Shown here piece after piece: positions 7,271-15,121 of a DNA stretch of 64,000 nt (its first letter is position 1; the number at the start of each line of letters is the position of its first letter). The notes under the pieces are model-generated. The model saw only the letters and a program-made list of their open reading frames with translations. It had not been told where the DNA came from and made no database searches. This DNA comes from CAWCUU01 sp963798855 (lineage in GTDB: Bacteria > Gemmatimonadota > Gemmatimonadetes > Longimicrobiales > RSA9): the NCBI GenBank assembly GCA_963798855.1, contig CAWCUU010000002.1:62001-126000 (forward strand), in the 5' to 3' direction. The position numbers and the translations under genes were made by a program.

Positions 7271-7334
7271 ACCACGGTTGAGTCGAATGTTGTCAGAAAA
7301 TTGAGTTGGCCCATCTCGATCGCAGGTGTAAGGA

Positions 7335-8036
7335 TTGAGTACTCTCGACTTCGAGGCAATTGGCGCGCTGAAGGGGGAGGGTGTCCTCACGTTGGACGCC
7401 GAGAGGACGGCTTTCGTCGTCGTGGACGTGCAGCGCTATTTCGTTAATCCCGAGCACGCGCTCGGCCAGATGTTGGAGAAGGTCCTGCCGGAAGGTGGGG
7501 CCGAGTACTTCAAACGAGTGCGCGACATTGTGATTCCGAATCTTCAGCAATTGATCGAGGGGTGCGGCGCACGGGACGTCCCGGTTTACTACACGGCCTT
7601 CGGATCGCTTCGAGCCGCCGGCCGTGACCTCGCCGGGTGGGCCCGCCGAGCCAATACGATCAGCGAACAGGTCGCCGGCGGGCCGATGTATCCACCGGCC
7701 ACGGATCCGGCGTGGCAGATCCACGACCGCGTGGCCCCGGCATCCGAAGAGCGGACGCTGGCCAAGACTACAAGCGGGGCACTCGGCTCTACCGATCTGG
7801 AACAGATGCTTCGTTCGTCGAGTCGGGATACGGTCGTCGTGGCCGGACTGACGACGGACGTTTGCGTGGCCCAAACGGCCCGTGAACTGGCCGATCGAGA
7901 CTTCGCGGTGGTCGTGCCCGAGGACGCCTGTGCGACCGTAAGAGCCCACCTGCACCAGGCATCACTCGAGACGTTCGCGCTCGTCTTCGGTCGCGTCTCC
8001 GACACCAGGTCCGTGCTGCAAGCACTGAAGGCATAG
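7335..8036 (+). CDS. Isochorismatase-family cysteine hydrolase
   Basis: A 233-residue hydrolase of the isochorismatase-like fold. The triad is visible: Asp in FVVVDVQRYF (about residue 33), Lys in LAKTTSGAL, and the nucleophile Cys in LTTDVCVAQTARELADRDF. Members hydrolyse amides, nicotinamide, or isochorismate; the substrate here cannot be told. The TTG start at 7335 is supported by AAGG four bases upstream and by the position of the first domain strand. It lies alone between the lipoprotein pair and the oppositely oriented reductase block. Confidence 0.85.
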   Translation: MSTLDFEAIGALKGEGVLTLDAERTAFVVVDVQRYFVNPEHALGQMLEKVLPEGGAEYFKRVRDIVIPNLQQLIEGCGARDVPVYYTAFGSLRAAGRDLAGWARRANTISEQVAGGPMYPPATDPAWQIHDRVAPASEERTLAKTTSGALGSTDLEQMLRSSSRDTVVVAGLTTDVCVAQTARELADRDFAVVVPEDACATVRAHLHQASLETFALVFGRVSDTRSVLQALKA

Positions 8037-8047
8037 CTGCCGTCGTC

Positions 8048-8108
8048 TTGTTGGTCGTTCTGATCCAACAACGGTATGATCCGGAGGCAGCGGCCAGCAT
8101 CCGCTAAC
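8048..8108 (+). other. Hairpin and attC-like left box after the hydrolase
   Basis: TTGTTGG at 8048-8054 and CCAACAA at 8065-8071 form a perfect 7-bp stem with a 10-base loop, 11 bases after the hydrolase stop; there is no U-tract. CGCTAAC at 8102-8108 resembles an attC left core but no right arm was found. It lies where two convergent genes meet. Confidence 0.4.
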
Positions 8109-8117
8109 ATGAGCTTT

Positions 8118-8699
8118 CTAACCGGCCCTTACAGGCCCTATGACCTTGTACCTGTTTAGGAGGACGCCGGACGGCGTGGCTGTCGTGCTGACGAGCTCGA
8201 ATGCGTGTGCTGGGGTTCCCTCCGCAAGCAAGCGCTTGCCCGTCCCCAACAGAACCGGATAGACGATCAGCACAGCTTCATCCGCAAGCCCCTGTTCGAG
8301 CAGCATCGATGTCAGCGTGGAACTCCCCGAGAGGACAAGGTCCGGTCCGTCCTGCGATTTGATACGGCGAACGTCCTCGACGAGGTCCGGTCCAAGGCCC
8401 TCGAACGGGCCCCACGCGAGACTTTCCGGACGGTGGGTAGCGACGAATTTCGTCGCTGCATTGAGGCGGTCCGCTATCGGACTGCTCCGCGCCTTCGGCC
8501 AGAAGCTCGACCAGATATCGTAGGTGCGACGGCCGAGCAGCAGGTCGAAGCGCTCGCCGTGCGCGGCCGTGACCGCGTCCCGGCCGGCTGGGGTCCGATA
8601 GGGCGCGGTCCAGTCGCTGTAGGGGAAGTCGCCGTCATCGGCGGAGTGCTGGATCACGCCGTCCAGCGAGACGTGTTCGATGATCTTGAGCTTTCTCAT
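8118..8699 (-). CDS. RibD C-terminal/DHFR-like dihydrofolate reductase family protein
   Basis: A 193-residue reductase-fold protein: KIIEHVSLDGVIQ at the N-terminus, LLLGRRTYDIWSSFWP (the G-R-x-T-Y motif that contacts NADPH), DLVLSGSSTLTSMLLEQGL and a C-terminal LVSTTATPSGVLLNRYKV. The family includes RibD-type reductases and many standalone proteins of unknown substrate. The ATG at 8699 directly opens the first strand. It is the third gene of a minus-strand unit headed by an ArsR-type regulator. It is clearly more distant from the two plus-strand reductases (10458 and 13839) than those are from each other. Confidence 0.85.
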   Translation of the reverse strand: MRKLKIIEHVSLDGVIQHSADDGDFPYSDWTAPYRTPAGRDAVTAAHGERFDLLLGRRTYDIWSSFWPKARSSPIADRLNAATKFVATHRPESLAWGPFEGLGPDLVEDVRRIKSQDGPDLVLSGSSTLTSMLLEQGLADEAVLIVYPVLLGTGKRLLAEGTPAHAFELVSTTATPSGVLLNRYKVIGPVRAG

Positions 8700-8706
8700 T
8701 CGAGTC

Positions 8707-9531
8707 TCATTCGCTCGGGTTCAGGTCCGTCGGCATCGGGAAGCGTTCCTGGAGCCATGATTGCCACACCGGTGTCTCGCGGGCGACGGTTTCGTCCGCC
8801 CGATCGCCGTACAGGTAGAGGTTCATCGCCACCAGGCCCTGGCCACCGGGATAGGTGACGGCGCCAAGGGCGGCGATGCCTGGCCCCGGCTCGTCGAGCC
8901 TCAGCAGGGCGTCGTACGGATTCTCAGTGAGATATTCCACCACGCCGCTGAGGGGTGAGACGGCCGGGGGCGTCGTCCAGCGCTGCCCGACGCTCAGGCC
9001 TTTCACTCCCAACGCCGAGGTCAGCGCTTCCCAGGCCTCCGCGTCCGTACCCTCGGCGGGAGCGGTGACCTGCATGATCGCGGAGCGTTGTCCGCGGAAG
9101 TGCGTGAGATAGATCCGCAGAATGGCCAGGAAACCCGACCATCCGGACCTGGTGCCTTCCAGCTGGTCGTCCCACTCGTCCGTGCTGGCGAAAAGGCTGT
9201 GGACAACGCGGACGAGGCACAAACCACCCGCGCGCGCTTCGACGCTCCACTCGGTCGCGATGGGCGGCGAGCCGCCCCAACCCTCATTCTGCGCGGCAAA
9301 CATCCGCGGCGGATCCCACGCCGTGACGGCGGCACTGGGCTCCATGTCCGGGCCGAACTTCAACTTCATGGCCACGGGCTTCCCGTCACGCTCCTCGAAC
9401 TCGGCCGGCACGAACCAGGACGAAATACCCGGCCCGGTGGCGATGGCCTGCCAGACTTCCTCCGGCGTGCCGGGGACCTCGAATTCGACCTGGACGGAAC
9501 GGCGACCGTTCGCTTCCTGCTTCACGCTCAT
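8707..9531 (-). CDS. SRPBCC (AHA1-like) domain protein
   Basis: A 274-residue protein with an N-terminal START-like/AHA1 domain: VQVEFEVPGTPEEVWQAIAT then GPGISSWFVPAEFEERDGKP and TAWDPPRMFAAQNEGWGG. This is the arrangement of ArsR-linked activator-of-Hsp90-like SRPBCC proteins. The C-terminal 120 residues form a second, less recognisable domain. The ATG at 9531 overlaps the stop of the regulator gene (ATGA), and 7 bases separate its stop from the reductase gene, so the three form an operon. Ligand unknown. Confidence 0.8.
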   Translation of the reverse strand: MSVKQEANGRRSVQVEFEVPGTPEEVWQAIATGPGISSWFVPAEFEERDGKPVAMKLKFGPDMEPSAAVTAWDPPRMFAAQNEGWGGSPPIATEWSVEARAGGLCLVRVVHSLFASTDEWDDQLEGTRSGWSGFLAILRIYLTHFRGQRSAIMQVTAPAEGTDAEAWEALTSALGVKGLSVGQRWTTPPAVSPLSGVVEYLTENPYDALLRLDEPGPGIAALGAVTYPGGQGLVAMNLYLYGDRADETVARETPVWQSWLQERFPMPTDLNPSE

Positions 9532-10130
9532 GTTCGCTCCTCGGGCTCGGATTTCTGGGGTAGAGGGTGCGCCACGACGACCAGCCGATGCGCGCGGCCG
9601 CCGCGGCCGGATGCATCGTGATATTTCGAGACGAGGGTCGCGACGGCTTCGGCGAGCTCGCGGGTGAAAGCCGCCCGGTCCGTGGGCGACCGGAAGCGAA
9701 CCTCCGTATCCACCGCCAGAGTCGCGAGGCGCTTGCCCGTCGCGGTTGCGCGACGAACGAGATCGCCAACCTCGCGGACCACGCGTGCGCCCAGGGCGAT
9801 GAGATAGCTCGCGGACAGCCGATCGACGTCCCGATCCGGATCGACGGCGGCCGGGCCCAGGGCGCTCGGCGAAACGACGTAGGAAGCGGCCGTCGCGACG
9901 AGCAGCCGTTCCGTCAGCCCGCCCCACTTGCGTTCCTGGGCCAGCCGCACCAGCCCGTGCGCCTCCAGCGCGCGCAGGTGGTAATTGACCTTCTGCCGCG
10001 CCAGGCCGACCCGCGTGGCCAACGTCGCCGCCGAGGCGGGCGCGACGAGCTCGGAGAGGAGTCGGCTTCGCGTCGGCTCCAGGGCCACCGTCGCCGCCGC
10101 CGGATCATCGATGACTTGGATGTCGAGCAT
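9528..10130 (-). CDS. ArsR-like winged-helix transcriptional regulator
   Basis: A 200-residue regulator. The N-terminal winged helix is clear: LEPTRSRLLSELVAPASAAT, recognition segment LATRVGLARQKVNYHLRALE, then AHGLVRLAQERKWGGLTERLL. The C-terminal region is helical and has no metal-binding cysteines, so it is probably not a metal sensor. ArsR-SRPBCC pairs are a common operon type in which the regulator represses the unit. A 20-bp perfect palindrome lies 16 bases upstream of its ATG and overlaps a good promoter, indicating autorepression. Confidence 0.85.
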   Translation of the reverse strand: MLDIQVIDDPAAATVALEPTRSRLLSELVAPASAATLATRVGLARQKVNYHLRALEAHGLVRLAQERKWGGLTERLLVATAASYVVSPSALGPAAVDPDRDVDRLSASYLIALGARVVREVGDLVRRATATGKRLATLAVDTEVRFRSPTDRAAFTRELAEAVATLVSKYHDASGRGGRAHRLVVVAHPLPQKSEPEERT

Positions 10131-10136
10131 GAGAAG

Positions 10137-10165
10137 AGGGTAGCATTGACAACTTTTCTTGTCAA
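10137..10165 (-). promoter_or_regulatory. Promoter overlapped by a 20-bp palindromic operator
   Basis: TTGACAA (10146-10152) and TTGTCAA (10159-10165) are perfect inverted repeats around CTTTTC. Read on the minus strand, TTGACA at 10165-10160 is a consensus -35 box; 17 bases on, TACCCT at 10142-10137 is a weak -10. Initiation would then fall at or a few bases before the ATG at 10130, with no Shine-Dalgarno sequence seen, so the message may be leaderless. The operator lies between and over the boxes, fitting repression by the ArsR-like protein. Confidence 0.65.
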
Positions 10166-10457
10166 GTGCCGGAGCGATCGGCCACCGGCTGCGCGGTCCC
10201 GTCGCAGGTCAGCCGCTCCAGCGCGACGGATTCCGCGCGCCGCATCGGGCGAGGCGGGTGGCAATGGCCGCGGTCCTCCAACCGGCAGCGTAACTTGTGA
10301 TGCAGCATGGCCGCCATGTTCCGCTCAGGGCTTCTGTAGCAGATTGGGACCAGTGGATCTCAGCCGAGGAGGTGCCGTATCGCGGTCGGGGAAGACGGCA
10401 GCACGATGCGCGCAACGGGACGAGGTGGGCCTTCATGTCGAAATCGGAGACGTGGCG
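10166..10457 (+). other. Spacer between divergent genes, mostly unexplained
   Basis: No gene was recognised. GCGTAAC near 10288 resembles an attC left core, without a partner. The last 40 bases before 10458 are homologous to the same region before the paralogous reductase at 13839 (GACGAGGTG-GCCTTC…), so the conserved unit includes the 5' flank. Confidence 0.4.
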
Positions 10458-11030
10458 ATGGCGCACGCTGATTCCCGCGTGACCATCCACATGGCAGCCA
10501 GCCTTGACGGTTTCATTGCGCGGAAGGACGGCCGCGTAGACTGGCTCGAGACGGCGGACGAGTTCGCGGGCGGGGAGACCGTCGATGCGGCGGATGTTGA
10601 GCGGTTCCTCGCCACGATCGACTGCTACGTCATGGGGTCTCGGACCTACGAGACGGCATTGGGTTTCGAGGAGAAGGGGCTCGGTTGGTCGTACGGCGAC
10701 ACGCCCACCTTCGTCCTTACCAGCCGCAAGCTGCCCAAGCGCAGGGGCACGGTGGAGTTCTACTCGGGCGATCTCCGGAAGCTGGTTGATGCGCAGCTTC
10801 GGCCAACCTTCCGCAACATCTGGTTTGTGGGAGGCGGAGCGGTTTCAGGCGAGTGCCTCCGCCTCGGTCTAGCGGACGAAGTGCGCTATTCGATCATGCC
10901 GATTCTGATCGGCGATGGCCTCGCATTCTTCCAAAACCTGGATAGGGACGTGGAGCTTCACCTGGTGGAGGTAAAGGCGTACAAGAGTGGCATGGTCGAG
11001 CTTCGCCACGAGGTTCGAGCGTGGCGATGA
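10458..11030 (+). CDS. RibD C-terminal/DHFR-like reductase family protein (paralogue 1)
   Basis: A 190-residue protein of the dihydrofolate reductase-like family: VTIHMAASLDGFIARKDGRV, YVMGSRTYETALGFEEKG, FVLTSRKLPKRRG, FVGGGAVSGECLRLGLADEV and MPILIGDGLAFF. These are the usual NADPH-binding strands and loops. The ATG at 10458 is picked because the paralogue at 13839 starts at the equivalent codon (MADA/MAHA). The sequence is very close to that paralogue through its full length and into the 5' flank, so the two come from one duplicated or twice-acquired cassette. An IS3 element begins 45 bases after the stop. Confidence 0.85.
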   Translation: MAHADSRVTIHMAASLDGFIARKDGRVDWLETADEFAGGETVDAADVERFLATIDCYVMGSRTYETALGFEEKGLGWSYGDTPTFVLTSRKLPKRRGTVEFYSGDLRKLVDAQLRPTFRNIWFVGGGAVSGECLRLGLADEVRYSIMPILIGDGLAFFQNLDRDVELHLVEVKAYKSGMVELRHEVRAWR

Positions 11031-11175
11031 GCGACGGAGGGTCGCTCACGGGCCCGGTGTGCAATTGCTGCGCGTGTAGTGGTTCAGCCGAAATCGGACT
11101 TTTCGCGAGTTTGAAGGAGTGACACTTTTGCCCCTGTCGGGCGGCTTGGTCGCGGCTCACCGAACGGGGGGAGAC

Positions 11176-11484
11176 ATGGCGCAGAAGCGGAAGAAGACTC
11201 GGCGCTTCACGGTCGAGGAGAAGATGCGGATCCTGGAGGAGGCCCGCCAGCCGAACACGACGGTGGCGGAGGTGCTGCGGCGGCACCAGGTGGACGCCAC
11301 GACGTTCTACCGGTGGGAGAAGCAGGCGAAGGAGGGGATGCGGGAGGCGCTCTCGGAGCGGCCGGGGCGGAATGGGAAGGCGTCGGAGCGAGAGATCGAG
11401 CGTCTGCGGGCGGAGCTGGAGAAGAAGCGGGGGATCATCGCCGAGGTGGTGGAAGAGAACCTCGAGCTAAAAAGGGGGCTCTGA
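11176..11484 (+). CDS. IS3-family transposase OrfA
   Basis: A 102-residue helix-turn-helix protein: RRFTVEEKMRILEEARQPNT, then VAEVLRRHQVDATTFYRWEK and a C-terminal leucine-zipper-like coiled coil SEREIERLRAELEKKRGIIA. It binds the terminal repeats and, when fused to OrfB, directs the transposase. ATG 11176 is preceded by GGGGGGAG; GTG 11119 in the same frame is less likely. Near its end the sequence CTA-AAA-AGG-GGG (11467-11478) offers an A-AAA-AGG slippery site for -1 frameshifting into OrfB. Confidence 0.9.
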   Translation: MAQKRKKTRRFTVEEKMRILEEARQPNTTVAEVLRRHQVDATTFYRWEKQAKEGMREALSERPGRNGKASEREIERLRAELEKKRGIIAEVVEENLELKRGL

Positions 11485-12461
11485 AGCTGGGGTCGAAGTC
11501 GAGGCACACGGCCGGAGAGAAGCGAGAAGCGCTCCGGCTGGTGCGGGTGACGCAGGCTCGCACGGGCTGGACCGTTCGACGGATCCTGAAGCGGCTGGGC
11601 TTCCCGAAATCCCGCTACTACGACTGGAGGCAGCGAGCGGACGAGCAGCTGCTGGCGGACCTGTTTCCCGGAGCGCGGAGGTGCCCGCACGCGATCCTGG
11701 CCGAAGAGAAGGAGGCGGTGATCGAGTACGCGCTGGAGCACCCGAAGGAGGGGTATCGGCGGCTGGCCTGGCAGATGATCGACGAGGACGTGGCGTGGGT
11801 GAGTCCCTCCAGTGTCTATCGGATCCTGCGGGATGCGGACCTGCTGTACCGGTGGAAGCGGAGTCGGAAGGCGGGCGAGCCGCCTCCCGAGCCGGAGGCG
11901 CCGAACGAGCGGTGGCACACGGACCTGATGTACCTGCGGGTGGAGGACACGTGGTACTTCCTGGTCACCGTGCTGGACGCCTACAGCCGGTACGTGGTCC
12001 ACTGGGACCTGCTGACGTCGATGACGGCGGCCGAAGTGCGGGTGGTGATTCAGGATGCCCTGAAGAAGACGGGTGCGAGCCCGGAGATCGTGACGGACAA
12101 CGGGACGCAGTTCACGGCGAAGGACTTCAAGGAACTGGTTCGGGACTTCGAGCTGGAGCATATCCGGATCCGGACCTACCACCCGGAATCGAATGGCAAG
12201 CTGGAGCGCTTCCACCGCAGCACCCGGGAAGCCCTGGACGAGCAGGAGCTGGAGAACCTGAGCCGGGCCCGACAGATCCTCGGGCGCTGGATCGAGTTCT
12301 ACAACACCGAGCGGCTCCATGCCGCCCTGGACTACTTGCCGCCGGCCGAGTACTGGGCCGGAGATCCGGAGGCCAGGAAGAGGGAGCGGAGGGCGAAGCT
12401 GGAGCGCGGTCGAGAACACCGCGAGACCATCAACCGAGCTCGGCTACAGCAGGCCGCCTGA
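11469..12461 (+). CDS. IS3-family transposase OrfB (DDE integrase core), -1 frame
   Basis: About 330 residues in the -1 phase of OrfA, entered through the A5G5 run at 11469-11478. An HTH_21-like segment (EYALEHPKEGYRRLAWQMI) precedes the rve integrase core. The DDE residues are visible: Asp in RWHTDLMYL, Asp in EIVTDNGTQFT, and Glu in NGKLERFHRS; FYNTERLHAALDYLPPAEYW is the typical C-terminal motif. No independent start is evident, which supports synthesis as an OrfAB fusion. Confidence 0.9.
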   Translation, partial: KKGALKLGSKSRHTAGEKREALRLVRVTQARTGWTVRRILKRLGFPKSRYYDWRQRADEQLLADLFPGARRCPHAILAEEKEAVIEYALEHPKEGYRRLAWQMIDEDVAWVSPSSVYRILRDADLLYRWKRSRKAGEPPPEPEAPNERWHTDLMYLRVEDTWYFLVTVLDAYSRYVVHWDLLTSMTAAEVRVVIQDALKKTGASPEIVTDNGTQFTAKDFKELVRDFELEHIRIRTYHPESNGKLERFHRSTREALDEQELENLSRARQILGRWIEFYNTERLHAALDYLPPAEYWAGDPEARKRERRAKLERGREHRETINRARLQQAA

Positions 12462-12603
12462 GCAGCGGGCGAGGTGTAACTCTCTGCTACTCCCGATTTG
12501 TCCGAAAGGCTCTGAAGCGCGACACGCGGTTCGTGAACGCCAGGACCTTTACCAGAGAACGTTACCAGCCAAAGGCCTTCAGACTGCGATTTGAATAGGG
12601 AGC

Positions 12604-13149
12604 ATGATGAGCTCTGAAGTGGGGGTCGGCAGAAGTGAGTTGAGCGACTTCCAGGAGCACCTGGAGAGGTACCGAGCGGTGACGCTGCAGGTGCTGGACG
12701 TCGTCAACGATGGTGATCTTTCGTGGAGGCCGAGTCCTGATCAGTACTCGCTAGGGCAACAGCTTCTGCATATCGCCCAGACCGAGGATCTGTATGCGGC
12801 AGGGTTGTTCCACGGTGATTGGGACTTCGAGCGGGCGCGTTTTCCGAGTGAACCGCCAAGCCGCTCGAAGCTTCGCGAATTTTTGGAAGAGGTGCGGGCG
12901 CGTACCTTGGACAGCTTGGGCAACATCAGCGAAGCCGAATTGGGTAGACTGGTCCCGATCCCTGATTCGCCTGTTGAAGGCAGCCTTCGTTCCTGGTTGT
13001 GGTTCATCCTCGAGCACGAGCTTCACCACAAGGGTCAGATCTGGCTGTACTTGAGACAAATGGGGTACACCGCGCCGTTCTACGCTATGCCGTTACGCCT
13101 CGGCACCCGGCCGGATCACAAGGCTCGAGAGGAGCTGGGAGGGTTCTGA
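12604..13149 (+). CDS. DinB-family protein (putative metal-dependent hydrolase/thiol transferase)
   Basis: A 181-residue four-helix-bundle protein. The metal-site histidines are placed as in DinB/YfiT proteins: LGQQLLHIAQTEDLYAAGL for the first, and LEHELHHKGQIWLYLRQMG for the other two; PSPDQYSLGQQL is the family's W/PSPDxYS-like entry. DinB members include bacillithiol and mycothiol transferases and uncharacterised stress proteins; the substrate here is unknown. ATG 12604 follows GGGAG by five bases. It is the first gene after the IS3 element. Confidence 0.85.
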   Translation: MMSSEVGVGRSELSDFQEHLERYRAVTLQVLDVVNDGDLSWRPSPDQYSLGQQLLHIAQTEDLYAAGLFHGDWDFERARFPSEPPSRSKLREFLEEVRARTLDSLGNISEAELGRLVPIPDSPVEGSLRSWLWFILEHELHHKGQIWLYLRQMGYTAPFYAMPLRLGTRPDHKAREELGGF

Positions 13150-13210
13150 TTTGGAGACCGCTTGACCTGGAGAGGGCGGGCTCCAGCCTCTAACACGCGG
13201 GGGGAAGCCG

Positions 13211-13693
13211 TTGAGGATCTCAGGTTTAGCGGGTGCCGCGTTGTTGTTGATCTGCTGGACCACAATGCTGGCCGCCCAGGTGCCGGCCTCCGGCGCTATT
13301 GTGCCGAACGGACCTCCCGAACGAAGACCTGTCCGTGTGGATGCGGGAGGCGCTTGCGTTGTCGACCTGGTGCAGGATTACACCGTCGACGGGGCCCTGG
13401 TTGGCGAATTGAGCATTGACTACCGAATCCTCGCCGCTGGCCCATGTGGCTCTCCCGCCGGGACGTTCAATGAAGAGTGGATTGCCCACGGGACGTTTTC
13501 GGGTACCGCGCTGGGGCAGCAAGCTACGGCGGTTCTGCTGTACACGGCACGGGCGAGAAGCGGAGGGTCCGTTGACGGGACCATCGTGCTCCGAGGCAGT
13601 GTGGAGGGGGAACTCAAGATCAGCGGGGAGTTTGCCGACCGGCAACTGTCGTACCGTGGAGTCTTAACGCTGTCGCAGGACGGCGGCAGATAG
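13211..13693 (+). CDS. Secreted protein of unknown function
   Basis: A 160-residue protein starting with TTG at 13211, preceded by GGGGGAAG. A signal peptide (LAGAALLLICWTTMLAAQ, cleavage after AAQ likely) directs export. The mature part is beta-rich, with GTFNEEWIAHGTFSGTALG and SGGSVDGTIVLRGSVEGELK resembling the small lipocalin-like DUF3224 barrel, but this is a weak pattern match. Stand-alone cassette-sized gene. TCTAAC at about 13190 upstream and an attC-type right arm after its stop suggest cassette boundaries. Confidence 0.55.
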   Translation: MRISGLAGAALLLICWTTMLAAQVPASGAIVPNGPPERRPVRVDAGGACVVDLVQDYTVDGALVGELSIDYRILAAGPCGSPAGTFNEEWIAHGTFSGTALGQQATAVLLYTARARSGGSVDGTIVLRGSVEGELKISGEFADRQLSYRGVLTLSQDGGR

Positions 13694-13706
13694 CAGAGGT
13701 TATGGC

Positions 13707-13737
13707 GCGGCGGGTCGCCAACCTGGAAACGTTATCG
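13707..13737 (+). repeat. attC-type right arm (third copy)
   Basis: GGGTCGCCAACCTGGAAA then GTTATCG (13731-13737) repeats, nearly base for base, the right arms of sites A (271-298) and B (1108-1137), more than 12 kb away. No left RYYYAAC box is seen in the short spacer after the 13693 stop, so the site is incomplete. Confidence 0.5.
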
Positions 13738-13838
13738 GAAACGCGGAGCAGGATTGTCGGTGAAGAGGCGGAAGGCTCCGCGGGCTCGTTCCTGAACGGA
13801 ACGAGGTGAGCCTTCGCGTCGATATTGGAGGTGTGACA

Positions 13839-14405
13839 ATGGCGGACGCTGTTTCCTGCGTGACGATCCACATGGTAGCTAGCCTCGATGGCTTCATCGC
13901 GCGGAAGAACGGGAGCGTAGATTGGCTCGAGACGACGGACGAGTTCCCGGGCGGGGAGACCCTGAGCCCCGGGTATGTCGAGCAGTTTCTTGCGACGATC
14001 GACTGCTACGTCATGGGGTCTCGAACCTACGAGACGGCACTGGCTTTTGAGGAAAAGGGGGCCGGTTGGTCCTACGGGGACAAGCCAACCTTCGTCCTCA
14101 GCAGCCGTAGGTTGCCGAAGCCCAGGAATACGGTCGAGTTCTATTCTGGCGATCTCAGTGAACTCGTGAATGGGTACCTGAAGCCGAATTTCCGCAGCAT
14201 CTGGTTCGTGGGAGGTGGGGCAGTTTCGAGTCAATGCGTTCGCCTCGGCTTGGCCAATGAAGTCCGCTACGCGATTGTGCCCATTCTGATCGGTGACGGC
14301 ATCCCGTTCTTCCACGGCATCGAGATGGACGTGAAGCTCCACCTGCTCGAGGTGAAGGCCTTCAGGAATGGCGTGGTTGAGCTTCGCCACAAGGTTCGCG
14401 GGTAG
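13839..14405 (+). CDS. RibD C-terminal/DHFR-like reductase family protein (paralogue 2)
   Basis: A 188-residue reductase-fold protein nearly colinear with that at 10458: VTIHMVASLDGFIARKNGSV, DCYVMGSRTYETALAFEEKG, FVLSSRRLPKPRN, WFVGGGAVSSQCVRLGLANE and VPILIGDGIPFF. ATG 13839 is preceded by TTGGAGG with 7-base spacing, which settles the start for both paralogues. The family includes NADPH-dependent reductases of pterin or riboflavin precursors; substrate unknown. The preceding spacer carries an attC-type arm, so it reads as its own cassette. Confidence 0.87.
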   Translation: MADAVSCVTIHMVASLDGFIARKNGSVDWLETTDEFPGGETLSPGYVEQFLATIDCYVMGSRTYETALAFEEKGAGWSYGDKPTFVLSSRRLPKPRNTVEFYSGDLSELVNGYLKPNFRSIWFVGGGAVSSQCVRLGLANEVRYAIVPILIGDGIPFFHGIEMDVKLHLLEVKAFRNGVVELRHKVRG

Positions 14406-14422
14406 ACGCGAGCGGTGGCCAG

Positions 14423-14968
14423 GTGGGCCAAGTGAACAGCGCAACAATGCGTATCCTGCGACATGCACTGGCAATTACTCTTTTTCCCGCCACGGTTGCG
14501 GGGCTGATTCCCTGGTGGCTCGCGCGCTCAAACGAGTGGTCGGTGACCGCACCTCGATCCGCCGCGGGATGGCTCGCCGTCTTGGCGGGCGGCGGCGCCT
14601 TCGCGGTCGGCCTCACGCTCTTTGCGGCCTCGCTCCGTCGATTCGACGCTGAAGGCAATGGCACGTTGGCGCCGTGGGACCCTCCGAGACACCTCGTCGT
14701 CACGGGTCCGTACGCGTACGTGCGGAATCCTATGATCTCCGGTGTACTGCTCGTCCTCATCGGTGAGGGCCTCGTTCTTCGCTCGGCGCCGCACCTCACC
14801 TGGGCGGCTCTCTTCGCCCTCATCAACGCGGTATACATGCCCCTCCTCGAGGAGCCGGTGTTGCGATCTCGATTCGGCGCGGAATACGACACGTACACGC
14901 GGCATGTGCCAAGGCTGATTCCTCGGGCAAGCCCGTGGCGCGGGGATGGACGCGGCGCCGCGGACTAG
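14423..14968 (+). CDS. Isoprenylcysteine carboxyl methyltransferase-like membrane protein
   Basis: About 181 residues with three or four transmembrane segments (ALAITLFPATVAGLIPWWLA; LAVLAGGGAFAVGLTLFAAS; LTWAALFALINAVYMPLL). The ICMT/PEMT S-adenosylmethionine motif is clear: TGPYAYVRNPMISGVLL followed by LLEEPVLRSRFGAEYDTYTR and VPRLIPR. These integral membrane enzymes methylate small molecules or lipids; acceptor unknown. GTG 14423 is the earliest start; GTG 14432 or ATG 14447 are equally possible since no strong ribosome binding site is seen. Confidence 0.85.
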   Translation: MGQVNSATMRILRHALAITLFPATVAGLIPWWLARSNEWSVTAPRSAAGWLAVLAGGGAFAVGLTLFAASLRRFDAEGNGTLAPWDPPRHLVVTGPYAYVRNPMISGVLLVLIGEGLVLRSAPHLTWAALFALINAVYMPLLEEPVLRSRFGAEYDTYTRHVPRLIPRASPWRGDGRGAAD

Positions 14969-15121
14969 CAGGACACTAGAAGCATCGCGGGGCAGTCGAG
15001 GTGCTCAGTCAGCAGCTAACACCAGGTAGCCCCGCAGCGCGTCGCTGTAGCGCGGCTTGCCACGCAGCTTGTGAACGGTGAAGGGTGTGAAAGGCGCTGA
15101 AACGCCGAGTGGGAGGCTCGA

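Larger units (their letters stand above)
11075..12524 (+). mobile_element. Complete IS3-family insertion sequence
   Basis: A 1,450-bp element with imperfect terminal inverted repeats of about 50 bp: the left end TGTAGTGGTTCAG… and the complement of the right end TGTCGCGCTTCAG… share TTCAG, TCGGAC, CG-GAGT, GTNACAC and GCCC in register. The flanks are CGCG on both sides (11071-11074 and 12525-12528), which is a possible 4-bp target duplication, although CGCG is palindromic. It encodes orfA and orfB in the -1 phase, as IS3 elements do. Both frames are intact, so it may be active. It separates a reductase gene from a DinB gene in the cassette-like region. Confidence 0.9.
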
